This document shows positions 47,601-51,450 of a stretch of DNA of 64,000 nucleotides, piece after piece. The stretch is from Thalassia testudinum. Its lineage: Eukaryota; Streptophyta; Magnoliopsida; Alismatales; Hydrocharitaceae. The notes beneath the pieces were generated by a model that searched no databases, was not told the origin of the DNA, and saw only the letters and a list, made by a program, of their open reading frames with translations. Location: the NCBI GenBank assembly GCA_037157565.1, contig JAZHRO010000013.1:73835501-73899500 (forward strand). Reading direction: 5' to 3'. The position numbers and the translations under genes were made by a program. Numbering within the stretch: the first letter of the stretch is position 1; the number at the start of each line of letters is the position of its first letter.

Positions 47601-50480
47601 CTTGTGGCAAGTTCAAGACTGTGGTAAAATTTAATTACCTCGCTCAAGGTAGAGGGTGAGACAACCACACATAGAGAACATAAAGCGCAAGCTCTTAACT
47701 TGCATTATCATGAGTTTACTAGATAAAGGAGCTAGAGGTGTTGGGAGTGGTTTGATGCGCATGTCCCTGTGGTTGATATTGGTGGCCTAGAGTTACTGAT
47801 GAAGGGTTTAATAAAGGAAGAGGTGCTGGCAGCAATTAAAGGCTTGAAGGCGGAAGCTCACCTGGCCTTGGATGGGTTCTTCGTTATTTTTTATAAGGAA
47901 CTTTGGGGCATGAGAGGGGGTGACTTTTTTGGCCATGTGTTAGGAATTCTTTATGGGGAACTTTGGTTGTGAAAGGCTTAATAGGTTCTATTTGTTCTTG
48001 TTACCTAAACCCTAGAGCTAAGAGAATTGAACATTACCGATTGATCGCTCTGTCAAGTCCATTCATGTTTATCTCATTGTAGTGAATATTCTTGGAATAG
48101 ATTGTGGGAGGTGTTACCTAATCTCATCATCCCAATAGAATTCTTTTCTCAAAGGTAAATCATTACAGGAGTCGTCTAGTATGGCTGAAGAGATGTTGGC
48201 ATCTTGGTCCAAGAGGAGAAAAAAAGATTTCTTGTGGAAGGTGGATTTCTCCAAGGTGTATGCTTCAATTCCATGGTCGTATTTGTTGCAAGTGCTCAAA
48301 TGGCAACGTTTTCTTGAGGACTAGATCACATGGATCAAGAGATGTGCCACAACCACTTCTTTCTCTATCCTAGTAAATGGCATAGCGATAGGTGTGTGGA
48401 TCCAACCTCAAAGGGTGGTGAGGTAGGGATGTCCTTTGGCACTGTCATTATATATTTTCGCAGTTGACACACTTGTGATGAGTTTCAAGGCTTGCTCTGG
48501 GGGTCTCCTAAAAGGCCTTACTTTGACTTTTGATTACTCCTCAGTGACACCACTCTTGCATGCAGTGCGTGGATTGCACAATATTCTTCATTGAAGGGGG
48601 CATGAAGGAAGCGACTTATTAGGAATCCTTGGTGGAGATTTTTAGAGAATTGACTAGTTTGACAATAAATTATGGTAAATTGATTTTGGTCCCACTAAAT
48701 ATGTCTAGTGAGGAGATAAACTCTTCTTCTGTCGCTCTTGGCACTCCAGTTGGAAGTCTACCTTTGATTTACTTAGGGTTGCCTCTAAAAGGGAGACAAG
48801 CATCTTCTACCGATCAGTTCCCTTTGGTTGAGAAGCTTGAAAATAGGTTGCCTAGCAAGAGATGTTGCATGTTTTCCAAAGGTGGAAGATTGGTACTTTT
48901 GAAATCGGGTTTTTCTGCAATTCCCGTCATCACCGTGTTGATTTCAAACCCCTGAAGAAGATCAGTAGAAAGATGAATTCTGTCAGAAAGAGATTTTCTG
49001 GCAGGGCACGAGTCATTAAGGAAGATTCTTGCAACTTGTTTGTTGGGATGATGTCTATAAGACAGTGGCTCAGGGAGGTTTGAGTGTTTTACATTTGTCA
49101 GATTTAGGAGATTCTTTGCTGGCCAAATGGGTTATCAAGCTGCTTCATAAGGAGAACATTATGTGGTGTAATATCATGCGAGATGCATATAGGCAATTGC
49201 TTAACTGGGAGGAGAGGAGGGTGGTGCCACAAGGGGCATCAAATTTTTGGAGGAGCCTGGCCATGGCTCTGGAACAAATTTGATAGTTTTTAAACAAAGG
49301 CTGGGTAATGAAAGACTTTCAAATTTCGAGAAGATGATTGGACCAAGGGGTGTCTCGCTTCCAAATTTCCTAGACTTTACACTTTGACTCCTGTTAAGAA
49401 CCTCGCGGTTGATCAAGTCTGGAACAGGCAGATGGTCGGAGGTGTTGGGTCTTGGATTCCAATTTTTAAAGGGGCTTTGTCAAATTCTCGTATCAAGTAG
49501 TTACCGGACTTGCTTCTAGCTCTTGATGCCTTTGTTCCGGTTCGTGATATCCTTGATTGACTGGTGTGGTCACATGGTAATTTCTCTACTAAAAAGGCTT
49601 ACAAGATATTGAGGGCATAGTGATCTTGGAAGATACATACTTAGGCCTCAATTGCTCTTTTTTTTGAAAGATGAAGTTGTCGTTGAAAATAAAAATCTTT
49701 CTGTGGTTGATGAGGAGAGGGTGGCTCCCCACCAAGCCTTGAATCCAAAGGTGGCCTCCAGATTGTGATAAGGTGTGTTCTATCTGTGGGGTGGATGTTG
49801 AAGATGTGGAACACCTGTTGATGAAATGTGATTTTGTAGAGGGCCTTTTTACTACTTTGGGGCTACAACAATGGCAGGGAAGGAGTTTGACCTGACGCAT
49901 GGAAGTCTTTTCACAATGGGCAACACATAGATCCAGCTTCTTGCATCAAGGTGGCAGTAGCCTTGTGGGCTGCTTGGTTACAAAGGAATTGATCTCTGTT
50001 TAAGGGTGATAGAGTGTGGTTAGAAAATGTACAGAGAGAAGCAGTTTTTTTTTCCAGATTTTTGGACCCAACACCCGTGAGCATGTTCTAACTATTCTTT
50101 TTTGAAGGAACGGAGTGGATGACTAGCAACCTCTAGTAGGCATCCTTTGTTTATTCAAAAAATCAATATCGGTAGGGGTATCTACAACTGTGAAAAAGAA
50201 AAAAAAGACAGTTTTTTTGTTAAGTATTAATATAAGAACACAAGACCAGGTCTACTTTACAATTCATATTGTAAAAGTATAAGATAAATAACTAAAGAAA
50301 AAGTAAAGCCCGGTTACATAGAAGAGAGGCCATTACCAGGTCACCAACTGTCATTGCTCCATTCATGATGCCATATGAACACAGAACCATTGCTGTTGAC
50401 AGAGTTGTACTGAAGATAACATTCTGACCAAAGTTCAAGAAAGCTAGACTACTCTGAGTCTTCAAGGCAGCATCTTCATA
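3249..50480 (-). CDS. ABCB25: Mitochondrial half-size ABC transporter, ATM3/ABCB25 type, C-terminal half (11 visible exons)
   Basis: Plants use this inner-membrane transporter (ABCB23/24/25, ATM3) to export a glutathione-linked sulfur species needed for cytosolic iron-sulfur assembly, and it also supports molybdenum cofactor synthesis. The visible exons are 50337-50480, 33185-33301, 31843-31928, 22566-22654, 10281-10336, 9482-9562, 8928-8993, 8758-8850, 5379-5443, 4390-4525 and 3249-3383. They sum to 1068 nt: 355 residues plus a TAG stop, with no frameshift or internal stop. In order they give the last membrane helices, the A-loop Tyr, Walker A (GTSGSGKSS), Q-loop (VVPQDT), signature (LSGGEKQRV), Walker B and D-loop ([13 protein letters not shown]) and H-loop (VAHRL). 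All junctions are GT-AG. Known members are about 700 residues, so the targeting peptide and first helices must lie beyond 64000. The gene is recognised from remembered family sequences. ABCB23 or ABCB24 cannot be separated from ABCB25 here. Confidence 0.93.
3384..5378 (-). other. Two ordinary ABCB25 introns flanking exon 10
   Basis: Introns of 1006 bp (3384-4389) and 853 bp (4526-5378). Both are AT-rich with normal splice ends. No transposon coding sequence or structured repeat was seen in either. Confidence 0.7.
4390..4525 (-). CDS. ABCB25: ABCB25 visible exon 10: Walker B, D-loop and H-loop
   Basis: 136 bases: one base completing a Leu, then [20 protein letters not shown] through [19 protein letters not shown] to CDE. 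Walker B Asp and catalytic Glu (LCDEA), D-loop (SSLD) and H-loop His (VAHRL) are all present. The acceptor is CCAG|ATTGTG and the donor GAG|GTAATA. Confidence 0.95.
5379..5443 (-). CDS. ABCB25: ABCB25 visible exon 9: ABC signature motif
   Basis: 65 bases: [20 protein letters not shown], then I plus two bases. It contains the LSGGE-type signature that contacts ATP across the dimer. The acceptor is GCAG|TTGAGT and the donor TTTT|GTAAGC. The split Leu codon is completed by the first base of the next exon. Confidence 0.94.
5593..5608 (-). mobile_element. Possible L1 micro-insertion, 16 bp
   Basis: A T-run followed by gaaaag, flanked by ttatttttc (5584-5592) and ttattttcc (5609-5617), an 8 of 9 match. 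It has the same form as the clearer copies at 9753, 32430, 39975 and 61658. The T-rich flanks make this one the weakest. Confidence 0.4.
5637..5891 (+). repeat. 5' LTR of element A
   Basis: 255 bp, starting TGTTTGAGAG and ending CAACT directly before the tggtatcagag primer-binding site. The 3' copy at 7626-7858 is shorter by about 22 bases and has many substitutions, so the insertion is not recent. Confidence 0.85.
6783..7490 (+). repeat. 354-bp tandem duplication inside element A
   Basis: Copy 1 is 6783-7136 and copy 2 is 7137-7490, with a period of exactly 354. The two differ at only a few positions (for example atgagcata against atgagtata), much less than the two LTRs differ. Element B carries only one unit of the related sequence, so the duplication happened within the lineage of A. 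Confidence 0.9.
7626..7858 (+). repeat. 3' LTR of element A
   Basis: 233 bp starting TGTTGAGAAG, directly after the polypurine tract, and followed by the gaaaa target duplication. It ends in TTTTACT. Confidence 0.85.
7859..8757 (-). other. Remainder of the 3.3 kb ABCB25 intron
   Basis: AT-rich intron sequence with long T and A runs at about 8648-8735. No transposon, RNA gene or coding signal was recognised. Confidence 0.6.
8758..8850 (-). CDS. ABCB25: ABCB25 visible exon 8: helical subdomain before signature motif
   Basis: 31 codons, [20 protein letters not shown] then [11 protein letters not shown]. The acceptor is CTAG|GTTTAT and the donor AAG|GTGATT. The intron before it is only 77 bp, the shortest in the visible gene. 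The intron after it is 3.3 kb and hosts LTR element A. Confidence 0.94.
8928..8993 (-). CDS. ABCB25: ABCB25 visible exon 7: helical subdomain
   Basis: 22 codons, [20 protein letters not shown] then EE. This is the start of the helical subdomain. The acceptor is ACAG|GTACTA. The donor is taken as GAG|GTTGGT because joining it to the next exon gives the family-typical EEEVY. A GTGAAT four bases further on is a possible alternative donor but breaks the frame. Confidence 0.93.
9482..9562 (-). CDS. ABCB25: ABCB25 visible exon 6: Q-loop
   Basis: 27 codons, [18 protein letters not shown] followed by CIGVVPQDT. The Gln of VVPQDT is the Q-loop residue that couples the ATP site to the membrane domain. 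The acceptor is TGCAG|ATAAAG and the donor ACG|GTTAGT, phase 0 at both ends. Confidence 0.94.
9753..9767 (-). mobile_element. L1 micro-insertion, 15 bp with 17-bp target duplication
   Basis: The insert reads tttttttttgaaaag. It is flanked by a perfect 17-bp direct repeat, aactttagaagcatttc, at 9736-9752 and 9768-9784. On the minus strand the insert is CTTTTC plus nine A, which matches the last bases and poly(A) of the L1 at 13317. It fits target-primed reverse transcription that stopped after about six bases of template. It lies in the intron between exons 5 and 6. Confidence 0.75.
10281..10336 (-). CDS. ABCB25: ABCB25 visible exon 5: Walker A lysine
   Basis: This 56-base exon completes the P-loop Gly and adds [18 protein letters not shown]. 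It supplies the catalytic Lys of Walker A. It has no ATG and is too short to show up as an open reading frame, so it is easily missed. The acceptor is CAG|GTAAAT and the donor TCA|GTGAGA. Its length and phase fit exactly between exons 4 and 6. Confidence 0.92.
10337..10740 (-). other. Start of the 12.2 kb ABCB25 intron
   Basis: Single-copy-looking intron sequence from exon 5 to the Copia LTR at 10741. Nothing else was recognised. Confidence 0.55.
10741..12183 (+). repeat. Long 5' LTR (about 1.44 kb) of a decayed Copia element
   Basis: It runs from TGCAAAGCACTAATTAACC to GTGCTAATTTCA, followed by a primer-binding-like tagtatcaaagtggg (mutated tggtatcagagc) at about 12186. It contains five exact copies of the palindrome-like ttaatcgatta (11207-11217, 11228-11238, 11322-11332, 11342-11352, 11451-11461) plus degenerate ones. 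A CT microsatellite lies at about 11614-11658. The 3' LTR is missing. Confidence 0.7.
11614..11658 (+). repeat. (CT)n microsatellite
   Basis: About 22 uninterrupted CT units inside the Copia LTR, roughly 550 bases before its end. In plant promoters such CT tracts often sit in 5' untranslated regions, so it may belong to the element's transcript leader. Confidence 0.9.
12243..13302 (+). pseudogene. Copia gag remnant (UBN2-type gag and CCHC zinc knuckle), first part
   Basis: It begins with ATG-GCA at 12243 and reads [15 protein letters not shown], then a stop where the SIRE-like Copia gag has the Trp/Arg-rich [13 protein letters not shown] motif region. It continues in fragments at 12342-12623, 12669-12878 and 13116-13325. 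A zinc knuckle [10 protein letters not shown]...EC is visible near 13020-13060 with one in-frame stop. Gag binds the element RNA and builds the particle. At least two stops and one frame change make it non-functional. An L1 interrupts the frame at 13317. Confidence 0.72.
13303..15197 (-). mobile_element. 5'-truncated L1 LINE with 14-bp target duplication, inside Copia gag
   Basis: The perfect repeat tatttgtttcttat occurs at 13303-13316 and 15184-15197, and the element body is 13317-15183. On the minus strand it ends in poly(A) at 13317, preceded by a 10-bp perfect hairpin (13336-13345 with 13353-13362). It encodes the C-terminal zinc-finger-like region (13765-14103, FWKDVW and the [11 protein letters not shown] motif) and part of the reverse transcriptase (14734-15036: RQGCPLA, and YEDDA at the catalytic YADD position). 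Frames are broken. Truncation at about 1.87 kb removes the endonuclease and gag. Confidence 0.92.
13336..13362 (-). other. L1 3'-terminal hairpin
   Basis: Inverted repeat gatgattact / agtaatcatc with a 7-base loop, about 20 bases before the poly(A) on the L1 strand. Counterparts lie at 17463-17491, 50117-50145, 51477-51495 and, degraded, at 63228-63250. In LINEs with a conserved tail, the reverse transcriptase recognises such a hairpin. Confidence 0.8.
15198..15350 (+). pseudogene. Copia gag remnant, part after the L1
   Basis: Lys/Glu-rich coil (for example [15 protein letters not shown]) typical of the region after the gag zinc knuckle in long-LTR Copia elements. It continues the frame interrupted at 13302. 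The rest of the element (protease, integrase, reverse transcriptase, 3' LTR) is absent. Confidence 0.55.
15420..15790 (-). pseudogene. Minus-strand Copia remnant: RNase H tail and LTR edge
   Basis: 15576-15764 reads [18 protein letters not shown] on the minus strand, a worn copy of the [17 protein letters not shown] motif of Copia RNase H. To its left, actcccccttaagc is an inverted polypurine tract, followed by LTR-like sequence to about 15420. Nothing else of the element was found. Confidence 0.6.
15791..17429. other. Unclassified intron sequence
   Basis: No coding frame, RNA gene or terminal repeat was recognised. The part at about 16240-16990 is richer in GC than its surroundings and contains several gggcctt-like repeats. 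It may be an old LTR, but no partner copy is present. Confidence 0.35.
17430..21157 (-). mobile_element. L1 LINE, split by LTR element C
   Basis: On the minus strand the poly(A) end is at about 17438, with a hairpin at 17463-17491. The zinc-finger and thumb region is at 17580-18355, and the reverse transcriptase resumes after element C at 20018. The frame 20452-20817 carries YVDDT at the catalytic site and YLGLLLKG downstream. Similarity fades near 21150. A tttctttg at 17430-17437 and 21150-21157 could be the target duplication, but at 8 bp this is weak. Frames are broken and the endonuclease is missing. Confidence 0.8.
18356..20017 (+). mobile_element. Non-autonomous LTR retrotransposon C (1.66 kb) inside an L1
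   Basis: LTRs are at 18356 to about 18554 and 19796-20017. Both hold tgtagggatatgtt, ctctatataaaggga (a TATA box) and ttttctttgagattttg. A primer-binding-like tagtttcaaagtagg follows the 5' LTR, and ccaacttgagaggaag is the polypurine tract. The interior has no gag or pol but is Ser/Pro- or Gly-rich in all frames and holds a run of gtgttgatg-type repeats at about 18930-18990. The target duplication is not clear (agaag against taagg). L1 sequence continues on both sides, so C is younger than the L1. Confidence 0.82.
21158..22565 (-). other. Intron remainder upstream of exon 5
   Basis: AT-rich intron sequence between the L1 and exon 4. It contains the coding-like fragment at 21337-21519, listed separately. 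No other feature was recognised. Confidence 0.5.
21337..21519 (-). pseudogene. Orphan coding-like fragment of about 60 residues
   Basis: The minus-strand frame has a balanced, globular-looking composition, with segments such as [19 protein letters not shown] and [18 protein letters not shown] ending at a stop. It does not belong to ABCB25, whose exon phases leave no room for it, and it matches no LINE or Copia motif I know. It may be a fragment of another host gene, but I do not recognise it. Confidence 0.3.
22566..22654 (-). CDS. ABCB25: ABCB25 visible exon 4: A-loop and Walker A (first part)
   Basis: The exon encodes [18 protein letters not shown] and then [12 protein letters not shown]. 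The Tyr is the expected A-loop aromatic that stacks on adenine. The P-loop is split by the intron: GTSGSG lies here and its Lys on the next exon. The donor is AGTG|GTAAG, phase 1. Flanking introns are 9.2 kb upstream and 12.2 kb downstream, so this 89-base exon sits alone between two transposon-filled blocks. Confidence 0.93.
22982..23114 (+). repeat. 5' LTR of Copia-1
   Basis: 133 bp, TGTTGAGTTG to CAAACA, with a tataaaagag box. The 3' copy is the same length with scattered substitutions, so the insertion is old. Confidence 0.92.
23595..27660 (+). pseudogene. Copia-1 pol: protease, integrase, reverse transcriptase, RNase H (dead)
   Basis: Domains in order: protease with DSKAL where DSGAS is expected; the SVSRI motif before the integrase; integrase zinc site (HRRVGH and CKDC at about 25063-25155) and catalytic core with [14 protein letters not shown] and the Glu in RVAECK; reverse transcriptase from 26217 (WRVVYTIKY-type motif, NNAFLYDDL); YVADM at about 26756 where the catalytic YVDDM is expected; RNase H with CDNKFAT and [18 protein letters not shown]. 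Many stops interrupt it, several explained by C-to-T or G-to-A change. The protease and reverse transcriptase active sites are both lost, so it cannot copy itself. Confidence 0.92.
23938..25024. mobile_element. hAT-like non-autonomous element 1 with GC-rich cargo, inside Copia-1
   Basis: The ends are taggggcgttcaaacaaccc (left) and the inverted taagggtgttcgtgggttgg (right). The 8-bp flanks are gctgaggc (23930-23937) and gctggggt (25025-25032), a 6 of 8 match, as expected of an old hAT insertion. The inner 24230-24660 is strikingly GC-rich and coding-like, while 24680-24930 is extremely AT-rich. No transposase was seen. It interrupts Copia-1 between protease and integrase. Confidence 0.75.
27710..27842 (+). 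repeat. 3' LTR of Copia-1
   Basis: 133 bp, TGCTGAGTTG to CCAACA, followed by the aggta duplication. It directly follows the polypurine tract. Confidence 0.92.
27848..29288 (-). other. Intron sequence between Copia-1 and LTR element E
   Basis: AT-rich intron sequence. No transposon coding, RNA gene or repeat was recognised, apart from a short (TA)n at 27847-27857. Confidence 0.5.
29289..30770 (+). mobile_element. Non-autonomous LTR retrotransposon E (1.48 kb)
   Basis: LTRs at 29289 to about 29553 and 30490 to about 30770 share taagagaggccac, ggttaggaaggtcca, tttagagatat and ttgtaatct. The polypurine tract is cgacttgagggggaa, directly before the 3' LTR. There is no clear primer-binding site or target duplication. 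The 5' LTR lacks a small insert present in the 3' copy. The interior has no gag or pol. It holds a degenerate 106-bp repeat (30195-30385). Confidence 0.78.
30195..30400 (+). repeat. Degenerate 106-bp direct repeat inside element E
   Basis: The two copies align at tatcgaggttgccacagaag (30212) and tattgaagttcccacagacg (30318). Translated, the copies read IEVATEAI...RGYIVAPS and IEVPTDAM...RGYTVASS, but in different frames (offset 103 between the matching codon starts). The conserved residues suggest the unit was once translated. Confidence 0.6.
30771..31842 (-). other. Intron sequence between element E and exon 3
   Basis: AT-rich intron sequence without recognised features. Confidence 0.55.
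31843..31928 (-). CDS. ABCB25: ABCB25 visible exon 3: linker and first strand of ATP-binding domain
   Basis: 28 codons plus two bases: [19 protein letters not shown], then QIEFNDVHF. This is the variable linker, rich in charged residues, followed by the first beta strand of the nucleotide-binding domain. The donor CGG|GTAAGT leaves phase 2, and the next exon begins with the single base that completes a Gly codon. Confidence 0.92.
31929..33184 (-). other. ABCB25 intron between exons 2 and 3
   Basis: 1256 bp, AT-rich, normal splice ends. Apart from the micro-insertion at 32430-32446 it holds no transposon. Confidence 0.7.
32430..32446 (-). mobile_element. L1 micro-insertion, 17 bp
   Basis: Insert ttttttttatagaaaag between gtggtttcatgca (32417-32429) and gtggtttcaagca (32447-32459), a 12 of 13 match. 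It has the same form as at 9753: poly(T), then gaaaag, between direct repeats. The tat between T-run and gaaaag is a departure from the other copies. Confidence 0.65.
33185..33301 (-). CDS. ABCB25: ABCB25 visible exon 2: transmembrane helix 6 and linker
   Basis: 39 codons with the family-typical stretch [20 protein letters not shown] followed by [13 protein letters not shown]. It encodes the last membrane helix and the start of the linker to the ATP-binding domain. The acceptor is CAG|GTTATG and the donor is GAG|GTATCA, phase 0 at both ends. A 17,035 bp intron lies upstream, filled with Copia-2, LINEs and LTR element B. Confidence 0.93.
33302..34086 (-). other. Intron sequence between exon 2 and Copia-2
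   Basis: AT-rich intron sequence. The T-run at 33737-33746 has no flanking direct repeat. Nothing else was recognised. Confidence 0.55.
34087..34199 (-). repeat. 3' LTR of Copia-2
   Basis: 113 bp. On the minus strand it runs TGTTGAGTTATATTTATG to CTTAGCAACT. It is close to the 39252-39362 copy with about ten differences. Confidence 0.88.
37320..37570. repeat. GC-rich minisatellite (Ala/Ser-type codon repeats)
   Basis: Degenerate units of about 15-30 bases built from ctccagcgccatcgcc, agcagcaac and gcgagctc. In several frames they translate into Ala-, Ser- or Leu-rich repeats. This looks like local slippage expansion, not a gene. Confidence 0.8.
37735..37990. repeat. AT-rich minisatellite
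   Basis: About six degenerate units of roughly 40-50 bases with the common core agaagtatgtatataatata. It directly follows the GC-rich block inside the hAT-like element. Confidence 0.8.
38540..39240 (-). other. Copia-2 leader with simple repeats in place of gag
   Basis: This is where gag is expected, but no gag motif was found. 38560-38700 repeats tacacaccccaaa-like units about every 40 bases. 38895-39190 is rich in CTG and GCC trinucleotides (ctgctgctgct runs). It may be a non-coding replacement of gag. Confidence 0.6.
39252..39362 (-). repeat. 5' LTR of Copia-2
   Basis: 111 bp. On the minus strand it starts TGTTGAGTTATATTTATG and ends CTTCTTCAACT, directly before the primer-binding site. 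Confidence 0.88.
39363..40329 (-). other. Intron sequence between Copia-2 and an L1 fragment
   Basis: No gene was recognised. It contains the micro-insertion at 39975-39989. The part after about 40070 may belong to the L1 3' region, but no hairpin or poly(A) was found. Confidence 0.45.
39975..39989 (-). mobile_element. L1 micro-insertion, 15 bp with 12-bp target duplication
   Basis: The insert tttttttgaaaggtt lies between two perfect copies of acatgatggtaa at 39963-39974 and 39990-40001. Its form matches the other micro-insertions: poly(T), then gaaa(a/g)g. Confidence 0.72.
40330..41440 (-). pseudogene. L1 LINE fragment (reverse transcriptase thumb and C-terminal region)
   Basis: Minus-strand frames at 41010-41252 ([24 protein letters not shown]), 40597-40800 (RGAFAFWR) and 40341-40556 are typical of the region after the reverse transcriptase core in plant L1s. 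Traces of LQYVFFIEGS near 41400 mark the catalytic region. Both ends are undefined and several frameshifts are present. Confidence 0.75.
41470..41741 (+). pseudogene. Copia RNase H tail with polypurine tract
   Basis: The plus strand near 41540-41630 reads [10 protein letters not shown], then [11 protein letters not shown] and stop, a worn version of the Copia C-terminus (DIFTKAL...LGM). The polypurine-like aacttgagggaatg follows. LTR sequence after 41637 is short and unclear. It directly abuts LTR element B. Confidence 0.6.
41747..41997 (+). repeat. 5' LTR of element B
   Basis: 251 bp, TGTTGGAGTA to TTTTAACT. Confidence 0.84.
43463..43715 (+). repeat. 3' LTR of element B
   Basis: 253 bp, TGTTGGAGTA to TTTCAACT, preceded by the polypurine-like agcttaagaggga. 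Confidence 0.84.
45731..46420. mobile_element. hAT-like non-autonomous element 3 with C-rich cargo, inside an L1
   Basis: The perfect 8-bp tcgaggag lies at 45723-45730 and 46421-46428. The ends ctttgatgtaaaaatc and (inverted) cagtgttgtaaaagtc match at 12 of 16. Subterminal inverted cgactactcgg/ccgactactccc-like repeats follow. The inner part (about 45950-46290) is C-rich and coding-like on the plus strand, in contrast to the AT-rich L1. No transposase was seen. Confidence 0.82.
50117..50145 (+). other. L1 3'-terminal hairpin (plus-strand L1)
   Basis: ggatgacta and taggcatcc pair at 8 of 9 positions around the loop gcaacctctag. In the sense strand this is very close to the hairpin of the L1 at 17463-17491 (ggatgactac ... 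gtaggcatcc). Confidence 0.75.
50337..50480 (-). CDS. ABCB25: ABCB25 visible exon 1: transmembrane helices 4-5 region
   Basis: 48 codons, from YEDAALKTQ through LAFLNFGQN and [13 protein letters not shown] to MTVGDL. This is the loop and helix pair of the half-transporter membrane domain. The donor is CTG|GTAATG. The acceptor is either AG at 50481-50482 (exon starts 50480, phase 0) or AG at 50483-50484 (two extra bases). The preceding exon is not in the window, so this cannot be decided. No further upstream exon was found between 50485 and 64000. Confidence 0.9.
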
Positions 50481-50482
50481 CT

Positions 50483-51440
50483 CTAGTAACATGCATCAGA
50501 TTCATCAGATTAAAACTCTTAAGGATCTGCAGTAAAATTTACAACTTGCAAAATGCAACATTTATTGATTTTTCTTAGATCATTTGCAGGATGATATCAT
50601 CAAATAAAAAAGTTTTCGGAGACCATATTATGCCTCTGCAGAAAAGCACCATATTAAACAGCAAACAATCTTCTACCTTGTCAACTCAAGGGATCATTTC
50701 GTGGTTATCCAAAAGGCAACATTATCAGCACATTTTGCCATAGCAACGTGCCATCCTTGAGACCACCAATTTAGTCCAATATCATTTAGGTATGAAATTC
50801 ATTTCTGCTTTGAAACTAACATGGCCTTCGGCATTTTGGACCAGGTGCATATTAGGACCCAAACAGGTTGATTTGACAGGTAAGTCATCTTGGTTTGGTC
50901 CATGGCACAGGTAATAGGCAATGGCAACTCTTGCCTTCCCCCCCCTCCCCCACGCACACTCCTCCACACACACACAAAACAACAAAAAAACCAATGGTAG
51001 CAGAGATAGGCCCAGTCTACTAGGGAAGGAAATGTTGCTATCATAGGATCACTCAACTCTGTCAGGGGGAAAAAAATCAAGGGATGACTCAAGAGCACAC
51101 CACAAGGTGGATCCATTGTTAACTATGGAATTGTTAGGGCCAGGTGCACTTAGAATGTTGTAAATTTAGTAGGAGAGAATGTCAACCACAAATTTATCCT
51201 CATATGGCTCACAGCTATGAAGGTGATGTGCTGTATGTATGGGGCTCTATTACTAACTAAGATAGATAAGCATTTTGGGCCAAGTGGAAGTACATAACCT
51301 GAAGCCTAGCATGCTACTTTTGCTGGTAAAGCCTTGGCCTTGATTACATTCCATCATAACCTCATCTACTCAAATATTATCTGATATTTACCTTTAGGCC
51401 AGCCTATGTGAGTTGTTAGGATATGTACCGTGTTTAGTTG
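50483..51440 (-). other. Start of the intron upstream of visible exon 1
   Basis: AT-rich sequence, no transposon motif. A C-rich and CA-rich patch lies at 50938-50985. Nothing else was recognised. Confidence 0.5.
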
Positions 51441-51450
51441 ATCTATGCTG

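Larger units (their letters stand above)
43900..50190 (+). mobile_element. Plus-strand L1 LINE, near full length but decayed, with nested hAT-like element
   Basis: Domains in order: ORF1 zinc-knuckle-like [11 protein letters not shown] (about 44170-44215); the hAT-like element at 45731-46420; the APE endonuclease from about 46515 ([23 protein letters not shown]); the reverse transcriptase from about 47770 to 48960 ([32 protein letters not shown]); and a C-terminal zinc region near 49770 ([20 protein letters not shown]). A hairpin at 50117-50145 and an A-rich tail to about 50190 end it. Many stops and frameshifts make it inactive. It is the only L1 here opposite to ABCB25. The exact 5' end is not determined. 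Confidence 0.82.

Noticed and set aside
49655..49680. T-run followed by gaaagatg inside the plus-strand L1, resembling a micro-insertion
   Set aside because: It is ordinary L1 coding sequence (an FFW/FFE-K-type stretch) and has no flanking direct repeat.
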